Part shown: positions 36,327 through 44,388 of the stretch, in pieces | Layout: each line of letters begins with the position of its first letter | Position numbering within the stretch: position 1 is the stretch's first letter | NCBI RefSeq assembly: GCF_016653115.1 | Contig: NZ_NHRX01000058.1 | Location: 1-48,836 of the forward strand | DNA from: Rhodocyclus purpureus | GTDB lineage: Bacteria > Pseudomonadota > Gammaproteobacteria > Burkholderiales > Rhodocyclaceae | Direction of reading: 5' to 3' | Length of the DNA stretch: 48,836 bases | Notes under the pieces: model-generated | Seen by the model: only the letters and a program-made list of their open reading frames with translations | Told to the model about the DNA's origin: nothing | Databases searched by the model: none | Position numbers and translations under genes: made by a program

Positions 36327-37394
36327 TCAGCCCTTCCGGTCGGCGTAGTTAGCTTGTGCCCACTCGCGGTAGGCGCCGCTGGTCACGTTCTCGACCCAGC
36401 CGGCGTGGTCGAGGTACCAGCGCACCGTCTTCTCGATGCCGCTGGCGAAGGTCTCGGCCGGCTGCCAGCCGAGTTCCCCGGCGATCTTGCGTGCATCGAT
36501 CGCGTAGCGGCGGTCGTGGCCGGGGCGGTCGCGGACGAAGGTGATCTGCTCGCGGTAGCTGCCGCCCGAGGCCCGCGGCGCATGGCGGTCGAGCAGGTCG
36601 CAGACCGTATGCACGACCTCGAGGTTGCTCATCTCGTTGCAACCACCGATGTTGTAGGTCTCGCCGAGGCGTCCGCATTCGAGCACGCGGCGGATCGCCG
36701 CACAGTGGTCGCCGACGTAGAGCCAGTCGCGCACGTTGCTGCCGTCGCCGTAGATCGGCAAGGGCTTGCCGGCGAGCGCGTTGTGGATCACCAGCGGGAT
36801 CAGCTTCTCGGGAAACTGGTAGGGGCCGTAGTTGTTCGAGCAGTTGGTCGTCAGCACCGGCAGGCCGAAGGTATGGTGCCAGGCGCGGACGAGGTGGTCG
36901 GACGCGGCCTTCGAGGCCGAGTACGGGCTGTTCGGCTGGTACTGGTTGGATTCGGCGAAGGGCGGGTCGGAGGCTTCGAGCGAGCCATAGACCTCGTCGG
37001 TCGACACGTGCAGGAAGCGGAAAGCTTCGCGGCTGCTTTCGTCCAGGCTTGCGTGATAAGCGCGCGCCGCGTCGAGCAGGCGCCAGGTGCCGACGATGTT
37101 GGTCTCGATGAAGGCGCCGGGGCCGTGGATAGAGCGGTCGACGTGGCTCTCGGCGGCGAAGTTCACGATCGCGCGCGGCCGGTGCTCGGCGAGCAGGCGG
37201 GCAAGGAGTTCGCCATCGCCGATGTCGCCGCGGACGAAGACGTGACGCGGGTCGCCGTCGAGCGATGCGAGGTTGGCGAGGTTGCCCGCGTAGGTGAGCT
37301 TGTCGAGGTTCACGACGGGCTCGTCGCATTGCGCCAGCCAGTCGAGGACGAAGTTGGCGCCGATGAAGCCGGCGCCGCCGGTGACGAGGATCAT
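36327..37394 (-). CDS. rfbB: dTDP-glucose 4,6-dehydratase
   Basis: A 355-residue extended SDR enzyme. The NAD-binding motif is [17 protein letters not shown]. The dehydratase signature is [20 protein letters not shown] with Asp-Glu after the catalytic Thr, and [15 protein letters not shown] gives the YxxxK pair. [18 protein letters not shown] and [12 protein letters not shown] are also typical. The enzyme converts dTDP-glucose to the 4-keto-6-deoxy sugar. It is 58 bp from the upstream epimerase gene. Confidence 0.97.
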   Translation of the reverse strand: MILVTGGAGFIGANFVLDWLAQCDEPVVNLDKLTYAGNLANLASLDGDPRHVFVRGDIGDGELLARLLAEHRPRAIVNFAAESHVDRSIHGPGAFIETNIVGTWRLLDAARAYHASLDESSREAFRFLHVSTDEVYGSLEASDPPFAESNQYQPNSPYSASKAASDHLVRAWHHTFGLPVLTTNCSNNYGPYQFPEKLIPLVIHNALAGKPLPIYGDGSNVRDWLYVGDHCAAIRRVLECGRLGETYNIGGCNEMSNLEVVHTVCDLLDRHAPRASGGSYREQITFVRDRPGHDRRYAIDARKIAGELGWQPAETFASGIEKTVRWYLDHAGWVENVTSGAYREWAQANYADRKG

Positions 37395-37452
37395 GCTTTC
37401 TCCAGGATATCCAGAAATGGTAAGGCGCGCGTCGCGGCGCGGATGGACAGGA

Positions 37453-38460
37453 TCATAGGCCCTTGTAGCTGCGATACCAGTCGACGAAGCGCATGACGCC
37501 CTCCTCGACCGTGGTCTGCGGGGCGAAGCCGACCCAGGCCTGCAGGCGGCTCACGTCGGCGTAGGTCGCCGGGACGTCGCCGTCCTGCATCGGCAGGAAG
37601 CGTTTCTGCGCACTCCGGCCGAGCGCCTTCTCCAGGGTTTCGATGAAGTCGAGCAGTGGCACGGGCTCGCTGGCGCCGATGTTGAAGACGCGGTGCGGGA
37701 CGCGCGCCGTTCCGGCGTCGGGATGCATCGGATCGAAGGCGGCGTCGGCTGTCGCCGGCTTGTCGAGGACGCGGACGACGCCTTCGACGATGTCGTCGAT
37801 GTACGTGAAGTCGCGGCGCATCTGGCCATGGTTGAAGACGTCGATCGTCTGCCCGGCGAGGATCTTCTCGGTGAAGCTCCAGTACGCCATGTCGGGCCGG
37901 CCCCAGGGACCATAGACGGTGAAGAAGCGCAGCCCGGTCGCCGGCAGCCCGTAGAGGTGGCTGTAGGTGTGCGCCATCAGCTCGTTCGACTTCTTGGTCG
38001 CGGCGTAGAGGCTGACCGGATGGTCGACCGCGTCGGACTCGGCGAACGGCATCCTGGCGTTGCCGCCATAGACCGACGAGCTGCTGGCATAGACCAAATG
38101 GCCGACACCGCCGTGGCGGCAGCCTTCGAGGATGTTCACGAAGCCGACGAGGTTGGCCTGCGCGTAGGCGAGCGGGTTCTTCAGCGAATAGCGCACGCCG
38201 GCCTGTGCCGCGAGGTGCGCGACGCGCTCGAAGCGCTCGCCGGCGAACAGCTCGGCGACCGCTGCCGAGTCGGCCAGGTCGCCACGCACGAAACGGAATC
38301 CCGGCTTACCCGCGAGCCGCGCCAGCCGCGCCTCTTTGAGCGAGACATCGTAGTAGTCGTTCAGGTTGTCGAAGCCGACGACTTCGTCGCCGCGTGCGAG
38401 CAGTCGCTCACAGAGGTGCATGCCGATGAAACCGGCGGCGCCGGTGACGAGGATTTTCAT
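37453..38460 (-). CDS. UDP-glucuronate 4-epimerase-like SDR
   Basis: A 335-residue extended SDR. The Rossmann motif is [39 protein letters not shown] is the strong hallmark of GlcA 4-epimerases (Cap1J/LspL/GAE type), and the [16 protein letters not shown] and [13 protein letters not shown] segments carry the catalytic Ser/Tyr/Lys. The reaction is UDP-glucuronate to UDP-galacturonate. The start overlaps the stop of the upstream glycosyltransferase by four bases. It implies galacturonate in the surface glycan; other UDP-sugar epimerase substrates are possible. Confidence 0.9.
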   Translation of the reverse strand: MKILVTGAAGFIGMHLCERLLARGDEVVGFDNLNDYYDVSLKEARLARLAGKPGFRFVRGDLADSAAVAELFAGERFERVAHLAAQAGVRYSLKNPLAYAQANLVGFVNILEGCRHGGVGHLVYASSSSVYGGNARMPFAESDAVDHPVSLYAATKKSNELMAHTYSHLYGLPATGLRFFTVYGPWGRPDMAYWSFTEKILAGQTIDVFNHGQMRRDFTYIDDIVEGVVRVLDKPATADAAFDPMHPDAGTARVPHRVFNIGASEPVPLLDFIETLEKALGRSAQKRFLPMQDGDVPATYADVSRLQAWVGFAPQTTVEEGVMRFVDWYRSYKGL

Positions 38461-39293
38461 GGTCGGGAGTCTTGACGAAGCTTGCCGGAAGGGTCGGTGC
38501 GCTGCTGCAGCTCGATCATCTTGGCGTACTTGCTGAAGCTGTTGAAGCAGCCGATGGCGATGTGGATGAAGCCGGGCAATCCGTCGCGGAAGCCCTGGCG
38601 GACGAAGTAGAACTTTACGAAGCGCACCAGCGGGCTCAGCCAGACCTTGCCGGCGCTCGCGCGCTGGCCGGCGGCGACGGCGGCTTCCGCGCCGAGCGTG
38701 GTGTAGCGGTTCTGCTTGCCGAGGTAGAGGGCGATGGTCTCGGCCGAGTCGTGCATGAGCTCGCCTGCGATCGTGCCGACCGGGCCGTCGCTGATCACCT
38801 TCTCGTGCACCGCGTCGTCCGACCAGCGCGCGCGGCGGCGGTCGAAGAGACGCAGGCTCCAGTCGGGATAGCCCTCGCCGTGGCGCAGGTAGCGGCCGAG
38901 GAAGCGGTTGCAGCGCGCAAAGCGATACGCGGAAAAGGGATCAGCGGCAGCCAGTACGCCGCGGATGCTCGCCGCGAGCTGCGCACTGACGCGCTCGTCG
39001 GCGTCGAGGCAGAGCACCCAGTCATGTGCCGCCTGCTCGACCGCGAACTGCTTCTGCGGGCCGAAGCCGAGCCAGTCCTGATGGATGACGCGGGCACCGA
39101 AGCCGGCGGCGAGTTCCTGCGTTCCGTCGCCGCTCCCCGAATCGACGACGACGATCTCGTCGGCGAAGGCCACGCTTTCCAGACAGGGCCGCAACTGGGC
39201 AGCGGCGTCCTTGGTGATGAGGACGACCGACAAGGGGCGCAGAGATGCGCGGGCAGCAGTCTGGGCGGGGGGGGACGTCGGTACGGAAGCCAT
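38457..39293 (-). CDS. Family-2 glycosyltransferase (WaaE/KdtX-like)
   Basis: A 278-residue GT-A transferase. LSVVLITKDAAAQLRPCLES and IVVVDSGSGDGTQELA bind the nucleotide sugar, LCLDADERVS is the DxD metal site, and FVKFYFVRQGFRDGLPGFIH is the C-terminal amphipathic helix of the WaaE/KdtX group, which acts on the LPS inner core. The ATG at 39293 is followed by a run of eight C in codons 7-9. An in-frame TTG just before LSVVLITKD would bypass that run, so the start is not certain. It heads the minus-strand operon that runs to apaH and is divergent from waaC by 55 bp; TAAAAT at 39336-39341 (minus) is a possible -10. Confidence 0.88.
   Translation of the reverse strand: MASVPTSPPAQTAARASLRPLSVVLITKDAAAQLRPCLESVAFADEIVVVDSGSGDGTQELAAGFGARVIHQDWLGFGPQKQFAVEQAAHDWVLCLDADERVSAQLAASIRGVLAAADPFSAYRFARCNRFLGRYLRHGEGYPDWSLRLFDRRRARWSDDAVHEKVISDGPVGTIAGELMHDSAETIALYLGKQNRYTTLGAEAAVAAGQRASAGKVWLSPLVRFVKFYFVRQGFRDGLPGFIHIAIGCFNSFSKYAKMIELQQRTDPSGKLRQDSRP
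39267..39274 (-). repeat. C8 homopolymer tract in the glycosyltransferase 5' end
   Basis: Eight consecutive C on the coding strand, reading TCC CCC CCC at codons 7-9. A one-base slip would shift the frame at the start of the protein. Confidence 0.85.
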
Positions 39294-39305
39294 GGGGCGG
39301 GCGGC

Positions 39306-39311
39306 TATAAT
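39306..39311 (+). promoter_or_regulatory. -10 box upstream of waaC
   Basis: TATAAT lies 43 bases before the waaC ATG, in the 55-bp divergent gap. No consensus -35 is seen. TAAAAT at 39336-39341 on the other strand could be the -10 of the leftward operon, so the two promoters would overlap face to face. Confidence 0.45.
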
Positions 39312-39348
39312 CGATGCTTTCGGGCAAAGACTGTCATTTTACCTGCCG

Positions 39349-40401
39349 ATGCGCATTCTATTGATCAAAACCTCCTCGCTCGGCGACGTCATCCACAACC
39401 TGCCGGTGCTCAGCGACCTCGCGCGCGCCTTTCCGGACGCGACGGTCGACTGGTGCGTCGAGGAAGCTTTCGCCGACATCCCGCGCCTGCACCCGGGTCT
39501 GCACGCAGTCATCCCGGTCGCGCTGCGGCGCTGGCGCAAGGGTCTCGGGCGCGCGCAGACCTGGCGCGAGATGCGCGACTTTCGCGATCGGATCGGCGCC
39601 AGCGACTACGACTTCGTGCTCGACACGCAGGGGCTGGTGAAGAGCGCGCTGATCGCCGGTCGTGCGCGCGGCATCCGGCTCGGCTACGCGGCCGACTCGG
39701 CGCGCGAGCCGCTGGCAGCACGCTTCTACGACCGGACCTTCAGCGTGCCTCGCAACCTGCACGCGGTGACGCGCAACCGGCTGCTCGCCGCCGCCGCCTT
39801 CGGCCTGCCCGCCGACTTCGTGACAAAAACGCCGCTCGCCTACGGCATCGTCCCGCCGCCGCTCGTACCACCATTCGCCTTGCCCTGGCTGGCAGGCAGC
39901 CCGCGCCACGCGGTCCTGCTCAGCGCCACCTCGCGCGACGACAAGCTGTGGGCCGAGGAAAACTGGATCGAACTCGGGCGCGAACTCGCCGCGCAAGGCA
40001 TCACCCCGGTCTTTCCCGGCGGCAGCCCGCGCGAGCGCGAACGCGCAGCGCGGCTCGCCGCGGCCGTCCCCGGATCGATCGCCGCGCCGCCGGTGAGCCT
40101 GCGCGAGGCGGCAGCGCTGATCGGCAACGCAGCGATCTGCGTCGGCGTCGATACCGGACTCGTGCATCTTGCCGCAGCGCTCGGAACGCCGACGCTGGCG
40201 ATCTACACCGCGACCCAGCCTGCACTCACCGGCGCGCTCGGCGGCGAGGTGTCGGCGGCTGCAGGCAGCCCGTGCGGCTTCGTGCGCAACCTCGGCGGCA
40301 AGGACCGGCCGCCGACGGTAGCCGAGGTGCTCGCGCTCGCCGCCGTCGCGCTCGACGACGGCGAGCGCCTCCCCGGCAAGGCACAGGGGGGCGGCGCCTG
40401 A
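39349..40401 (+). CDS. waaC: Lipopolysaccharide heptosyltransferase I
   Basis: A 350-residue GT9 enzyme that adds the first L-glycero-D-manno-heptose to Kdo2-lipid A. It opens with MRILLIKTSSLGDVIHNLPV, and VDTGLVHLAAALGTPTLAIY is the ADP-heptose-binding signature. The protein is a little longer than usual at the C-terminus, with low-complexity LPGKAQGGGA. The frame is open back to 39085 inside the divergent glycosyltransferase, but the ATG at 39349 is the family start. Its TGA stop overlaps the waaA ATG by one base (TGATG). Confidence 0.94.
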   Translation: MRILLIKTSSLGDVIHNLPVLSDLARAFPDATVDWCVEEAFADIPRLHPGLHAVIPVALRRWRKGLGRAQTWREMRDFRDRIGASDYDFVLDTQGLVKSALIAGRARGIRLGYAADSAREPLAARFYDRTFSVPRNLHAVTRNRLLAAAAFGLPADFVTKTPLAYGIVPPPLVPPFALPWLAGSPRHAVLLSATSRDDKLWAEENWIELGRELAAQGITPVFPGGSPRERERAARLAAAVPGSIAAPPVSLREAAALIGNAAICVGVDTGLVHLAAALGTPTLAIYTATQPALTGALGGEVSAAAGSPCGFVRNLGGKDRPPTVAEVLALAAVALDDGERLPGKAQGGGA

Positions 40402-41720
40402 TGCTGCGCGGGCTCTATTCCGGCGCCTTCACCCTCGCCCAGCCGCTGCTGCTGGGGCGCCTCGCCTGGCGCGCGCGCCGCCAGCCCGAATACCGGCAGC
40501 ACGTCGGCGAACGCTGGGGCCACTACCCCGCTCTCGCCGCCGAATTGGCCGGGCGACCGCTGCTCTGGGTGCACGCCGTCTCGGTCGGCGAGACGCGCGC
40601 CGCGGTTCCGCTCGTCGATGCGCTGCTGGCGGCGCACCCGCAGCACGTCCTCTTGCTCACGCACATGACGCCGACAGGACGCGCCACCGGCAGCGAACTC
40701 GTGGCGCGACATCCGGGACGGATCGTGCAGGCCTACCTGCCCTACGACCTGCCGGGGGCCTGCAGGCGGTTCTTCGCACACTTCCGGCCCGAACGCGGGC
40801 TGATCATGGAAACCGAGATCTGGCCGAACCTGTGCGCCGCCGCAGCGGCTCAGGGGGTGCCGCTGGCGCTGGTCAACGCGCGCCTTTCGGCACGCTCGGC
40901 CGCCGGCTACGCACGCGTGAGCGGGCTGATCGCACCGGCGCTCGCTTCGCTCGCGGTGATCGCCGCGCAGACCGAGGCCGACGCCGAGCGCCTGCGCCAG
41001 CTCGGCGCGCGGCGCGTCGTCGTCTGCGGCAACCTCAAGTTCGACGTGAGTCCCGCCCCCGGGAAACTCGCGCTCGGCGCACAATGGAAGAAACTGTTCG
41101 TCGACGTTGAAGGTCGGCAACGCCCGCTGCTGCTCGCGGCGAGCACGCGCGACGGCGAGGAAGCGATCATCCTCGACGCACTCTCCCGCGCCGGCTTCTT
41201 CGCCGCCGCCGATGGGAAGCCGGCGCCGCTGCTGATCCTCGTGCCACGCCACCCGCAGCGCTTCGAGGAAGTCGGCGCGCTGGTGCGCGAGCGCGGACTT
41301 TCCCTGGCGCGGCGCAGCAAGCTCGACGCCGCGAGCGCGATACCGCCGGTGCAGGTCTGGCTCGGCGACAGCATGGGCGAGATGGTCGCCTACTACGCGG
41401 CCGCCGACCTGGCGCTGATCGGCGGCAGCCTCCTGCCCTTCGGTGCGCAGAACCTGATCGAAGCCGCGGCCTGCGGCTGCCCGACCCTGATCGGCCCGCA
41501 CAGCTTCAACTTCGCGCAGGCGACCGCTGACGCGATTGCCGCAGGTGCCGCGCGCCGCGTCGCCGACGCCGACGACGCCGTCCGCGAGATGCGCGCGCTG
41601 CTCGCCGACGCGCAGGCGCTGGACGAAATGCGCGAGCACGCGCTCGCCTTCAGCCGCGCGCACCGCGGCGCGACCGAACGCACGCTGGCGGCGGTGGTCG
41701 AAGCAACGTCCGCCCGCTGA
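40401..41720 (+). CDS. waaA: Kdo transferase (3-deoxy-D-manno-octulosonic acid transferase)
   Basis: A 439-residue GT30 enzyme that transfers one or two Kdo residues to lipid IVA. It has an N-terminal membrane-associated helix, LLWVHAVSVGETRAAVPLVD, LTHMTPTGRATG, METEIWPN with the acidic active-site region, NLKFDV and GSLLPFGAQNLIEAAACGCP. The start overlaps the waaC stop by one base. hypC starts only 13 bp after its stop codon. The long open frame extending upstream across the divergent genes is not part of it. Confidence 0.96.
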   Translation: MLRGLYSGAFTLAQPLLLGRLAWRARRQPEYRQHVGERWGHYPALAAELAGRPLLWVHAVSVGETRAAVPLVDALLAAHPQHVLLLTHMTPTGRATGSELVARHPGRIVQAYLPYDLPGACRRFFAHFRPERGLIMETEIWPNLCAAAAAQGVPLALVNARLSARSAAGYARVSGLIAPALASLAVIAAQTEADAERLRQLGARRVVVCGNLKFDVSPAPGKLALGAQWKKLFVDVEGRQRPLLLAASTRDGEEAIILDALSRAGFFAAADGKPAPLLILVPRHPQRFEEVGALVRERGLSLARRSKLDAASAIPPVQVWLGDSMGEMVAYYAAADLALIGGSLLPFGAQNLIEAAACGCPTLIGPHSFNFAQATADAIAAGAARRVADADDAVREMRALLADAQALDEMREHALAFSRAHRGATERTLAAVVEATSAR

Positions 41721-41733
41721 GACCCGTACCGCC

Positions 41734-41970
41734 ATGTGCCTCGCCGTTCCCATGCAGATCATCGACATCGACGGCGTCGACGCGCGCTGCCGCGCCAGGG
41801 GCGTCGAGCGCCTGGTCAGCCTGTTCATGCTGCAGCACGAAGCGCCACAAGTCGGCGACTGGGTGCTGGTGCATGTCGGCTACGCGCTGCAGCGGGTCGA
41901 TGCCGAAGAGGCGCGCGCGACCTGGGAAGTGTTCGACCAGCTGAATGCCGGGGAGCATCCGCTTGCATGA
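41734..41970 (+). CDS. hypC: Hydrogenase maturation chaperone HypC
   Basis: A 78-residue chaperone that with HypD carries the Fe(CN)2CO unit to the NiFe-hydrogenase large subunit. The essential Cys2 is in MCLAVPMQI, and VGDWVLVHVGYALQRVD follows the family pattern. It starts 13 bp after waaA without a visible promoter or strong SD, which suggests coupling to the upstream transcript. It overlaps hypA by eight bases. Specialised HypC paralogues (HupF, HybG) cannot be excluded. Confidence 0.94.
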   Translation: MCLAVPMQIIDIDGVDARCRARGVERLVSLFMLQHEAPQVGDWVLVHVGYALQRVDAEEARATWEVFDQLNAGEHPLA

Positions 41971-42352
41971 ACTGTCGCTGTGCATGAACCTCGTCGAGCA
42001 GCTGAGCGCGCTGTGCCGCCGGCACGGCGCCCGCTCGGTCGCGCGCGTCGAGGTCGAGGTCGGCATGCTGTCGGGGGTCGAGGCGCTGCTGCTCGAGGAA
42101 GCCTTCCCCTTCGCCGCCGCCGCTTCGCTCGCTGCCGGGGCACAGCTCGTCACCACGGTCGTGCCACCGCGCATAAGATGCCGGAATTGCGGTGAGGAAG
42201 CCGAGGCTGCGCCGAGCCGGCTCGGCTGCCCGGCCTGCGCCAGCTTCGACACCGAGCTCGTGCGCGGACACGAACTGAGCATTGCCCGCGTCGAACTCGT
42301 GCGCGAAGACCCGCCGACGAATGGAGCAGAGGAGAAAAACGATGTGCACTGA
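41963..42352 (+). CDS. hypA: Hydrogenase nickel-insertion protein HypA
   Basis: A 129-residue nickel metallochaperone. The start is TTG at 41963, giving MHELSLCMNLVEQL with the nickel-binding His2; GGGGAG lies seven bases upstream. An ATG at 41967 is out of frame. The zinc site is Cys73, Cys76, Cys89 and Cys92 (CRNC...CPAC). The C-terminal tail is polar (PPTNGAEEKNDVH). It works with HypB to deliver Ni after HypC/D/E/F assemble the iron ligands. It overlaps hypC by eight bases and hypB by eleven bases. Confidence 0.94.
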   Translation: MHELSLCMNLVEQLSALCRRHGARSVARVEVEVGMLSGVEALLLEEAFPFAAAASLAAGAQLVTTVVPPRIRCRNCGEEAEAAPSRLGCPACASFDTELVRGHELSIARVELVREDPPTNGAEEKNDVH

Positions 42353-43265
42353 CTGCGGCTGCGCCGTTCCTGGCGAGCATCGGCATCTTCCCGGAGAGGG
42401 ACACGACCATGATCATGGCCACTCGCACAGCCACTCGCACAGCCACTCGCACGGCCATATGCACGACCACGCGCATGGCCATGGCCACGGGCACGGCGCG
42501 ACCGAAGAGGCCGCCGGATTCCTGGATTCGCTGATGGCGCACAACGACGCGCACGCGCGCACCAACCGCGCCAGGCTCGACCGCCACCGGATACTGACGA
42601 TCAACCTGATGTCATCGCCGGGGTCGGGCAAGACCGCGCTGCTCGAAGCGACGATCCGCGCCCTGCAGGGCTCGCTGCGCATCGCCGTCATCGAGGGCGA
42701 CCTGGAGACCGAGAACGACGCCGAACGCATCCGCGCGCTCGGCGTTCCCGCGCAGCAGATCACCACCGGTACCGCCTGCCACCTCGACGCGCACCTGGTC
42801 GGGCACGCGCTCGAACACCTCGACCTCGACGCCATCGACCTCCTGTTCATCGAGAACGTCGGCAACCTGGTCTGTCCGGCGAGCTTCGACCTGGGCCAGC
42901 ACCGCAACGTGATCCTGCTCTCGGTCACCGAAGGCGACGACAAGCCGGCCAAGTACCCGGTGATGTTCCGTGCCGCCGACCTGATGCTGCTCGCCAAGAC
43001 CGACCTCCTGCCCTACCTCGACGAGTTCTCGCCAGCGCGCGCCGAGCGCTGCTTGCGCGAACTGGCGTCGCCGGCGCCCGTGCTGCCGCTCTCGGCGAAG
43101 AGCGGCGCCGGCCTCGACGCATGGATCGCCTGGCTGCAGGCAGCGCGCGCCGAACATGGGCGACACCTCGAACAGGGTGAGAGCCTGCTGCCCGTCGGCC
43201 GGAACGCCGCGCAAAGCCGGAAGGGCGGGCAGCAGCCCGAGATCAGCTTCTCGGCAGCAGGCTGA
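42342..43265 (+). CDS. hypB: Hydrogenase nickel GTPase HypB, His-rich
   Basis: A 307-residue SIMIBI GTPase. The N-terminal high-affinity nickel motif is MCTDCGC (Cys2, Cys5, Cys7). A histidine-rich stretch between residues 13 and 51 holds 18 His, suited to nickel storage. The G1 loop is SSPGSGKT, followed by EGDLETENDAERIR, the metal-site CHLDAHLV region and AKTDLL as the guanine motif. The DNA of the His tract contains three copies of CACTCGCACAGC. The ATG at 42342 has GGAG seven bases upstream. The C-terminus is about 30 residues longer than the core domain. Confidence 0.96.
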   Translation: MCTDCGCAVPGEHRHLPGEGHDHDHGHSHSHSHSHSHGHMHDHAHGHGHGHGATEEAAGFLDSLMAHNDAHARTNRARLDRHRILTINLMSSPGSGKTALLEATIRALQGSLRIAVIEGDLETENDAERIRALGVPAQQITTGTACHLDAHLVGHALEHLDLDAIDLLFIENVGNLVCPASFDLGQHRNVILLSVTEGDDKPAKYPVMFRAADLMLLAKTDLLPYLDEFSPARAERCLRELASPAPVLPLSAKSGAGLDAWIAWLQAARAEHGRHLEQGESLLPVGRNAAQSRKGGQQPEISFSAAG

Positions 43266-43269
43266 ACGC

Positions 43270-44376
43270 ATGCCGGGCCAAGCGCAGGACTGGCTCACGC
43301 GGATACGGGAACTGCCGCTGGCCGCTCCGCTGCGCATCATGAACGTCTGCGGCGGGCACGAGCGCTCGATCTCGATGGCCGGACTGCGCACGTTGCTGCC
43401 GCCGGAGATCCGCCTGATCCCCGGACCGGGCTGCCCGGTCTGCGTCTGCCCCGAGGAGGACATCCATCAGGCGATCGACTGGGCCATGCACCAGGACGTG
43501 ATCGTCGCCAGCTTCGGCGACATGCTGCGCGTCCCGGCCAACGTCGCGCGCGGCGAAGTCCGCTCGCTGGCCGAGGCCAGGGCCGCCGGCGCCTCGGTGC
43601 ATGCGATCGCCTCGCCGCAGGACGCGCTCAGGATCGCGCGCGAAAACCCGCAGCGCAAGCTCGTCTTCCATGCGGTCGGCTTCGAGACGACGATGGCGCC
43701 GATCGCGGCGATGATCGTCGAGGGGCTACCGCCCAACCTGTTGCTGCTGAACAGCGGCCGGCTGACCTGGCCGGCCGTGGCGATGCTGCTCGAATCGCCC
43801 GACGCAGGAGAGGAGGCAGGCCTCGACGCGCTGATCGCGCCGGGACACGTTGCCACCGTGATGGGGCCCGCGGAGTGGGACTTCGTCCCGACGCGCCATG
43901 GCATACCGACAGCGATCGCCGGCTTCACCGCCGAGAGCCTGCTCGCGGCGATCCACTCGGTGCTGGAACAGTCGCGCACGGGACAAGCGGCGCTGGAGAA
44001 CTGCTACGGGGCAGCGGTCAGGGCGGGTGGCAACCCGCTCGCGCGCCGCCTGCTCGACACGGCCTTCAGCGTCGTCGATGCGCCCTGGCGCGGCATCGGG
44101 ACGATCGCGCGCTCAGGCTACGCACTCAAGGATGAGTTCGCCGCGCACGACGCGCGCCTGCACCTGCCCGCCACTGCCGGCGGGCGCAAGGCGGGGGAGA
44201 TGCCCGCCGGCTGCGACTGCGCGCGCGTCGTCCTCGGCCGCATCAGCCCCACCGGGTGCCGTCTGTACGGCTCGGCGTGCCGGCCGGCGTCGCCGGTCGG
44301 GCCGTGCATGGTCTCGGACGAGGGCGCCTGCCGCATCTGGTGGGCATCCGGAGTGCGCGCGCCCAGCGCCGGCTGA
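43270..44376 (+). CDS. hypD: Hydrogenase maturation protein HypD
   Basis: A 368-residue [4Fe-4S] scaffold on which CO and CN ligands are placed on iron. Redox cysteines are Cys27 in CGGHE and Cys55, Cys58 and Cys60 in GCPVCVCP. GFETTMAP and APGHVATVMG are conserved. The C-terminal cluster ligands lie in CDCARV, GCRLYGSACRP and GPCMVSDEGAC. It starts four bases after hypB. It should pair with HypC and HypE from the same cluster. Confidence 0.96.
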   Translation: MPGQAQDWLTRIRELPLAAPLRIMNVCGGHERSISMAGLRTLLPPEIRLIPGPGCPVCVCPEEDIHQAIDWAMHQDVIVASFGDMLRVPANVARGEVRSLAEARAAGASVHAIASPQDALRIARENPQRKLVFHAVGFETTMAPIAAMIVEGLPPNLLLLNSGRLTWPAVAMLLESPDAGEEAGLDALIAPGHVATVMGPAEWDFVPTRHGIPTAIAGFTAESLLAAIHSVLEQSRTGQAALENCYGAAVRAGGNPLARRLLDTAFSVVDAPWRGIGTIARSGYALKDEFAAHDARLHLPATAGGRKAGEMPAGCDCARVVLGRISPTGCRLYGSACRPASPVGPCMVSDEGACRIWWASGVRAPSAG

Positions 44377-44388
44377 GGAGAAGCGGCC

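Noticed and set aside
38472-40400. N-terminal ~640-codon extension of waaA in the same frame
   Set aside because: The extension runs antisense through the glycosyltransferase and out of frame through waaC; WaaA is complete from the ATG at 40401.
41945-41962. ATG start for hypA at 41945
   Set aside because: It would add MPGSIR before HELSL and bury the nickel-binding His2; TTG 41963 has a better-placed SD.
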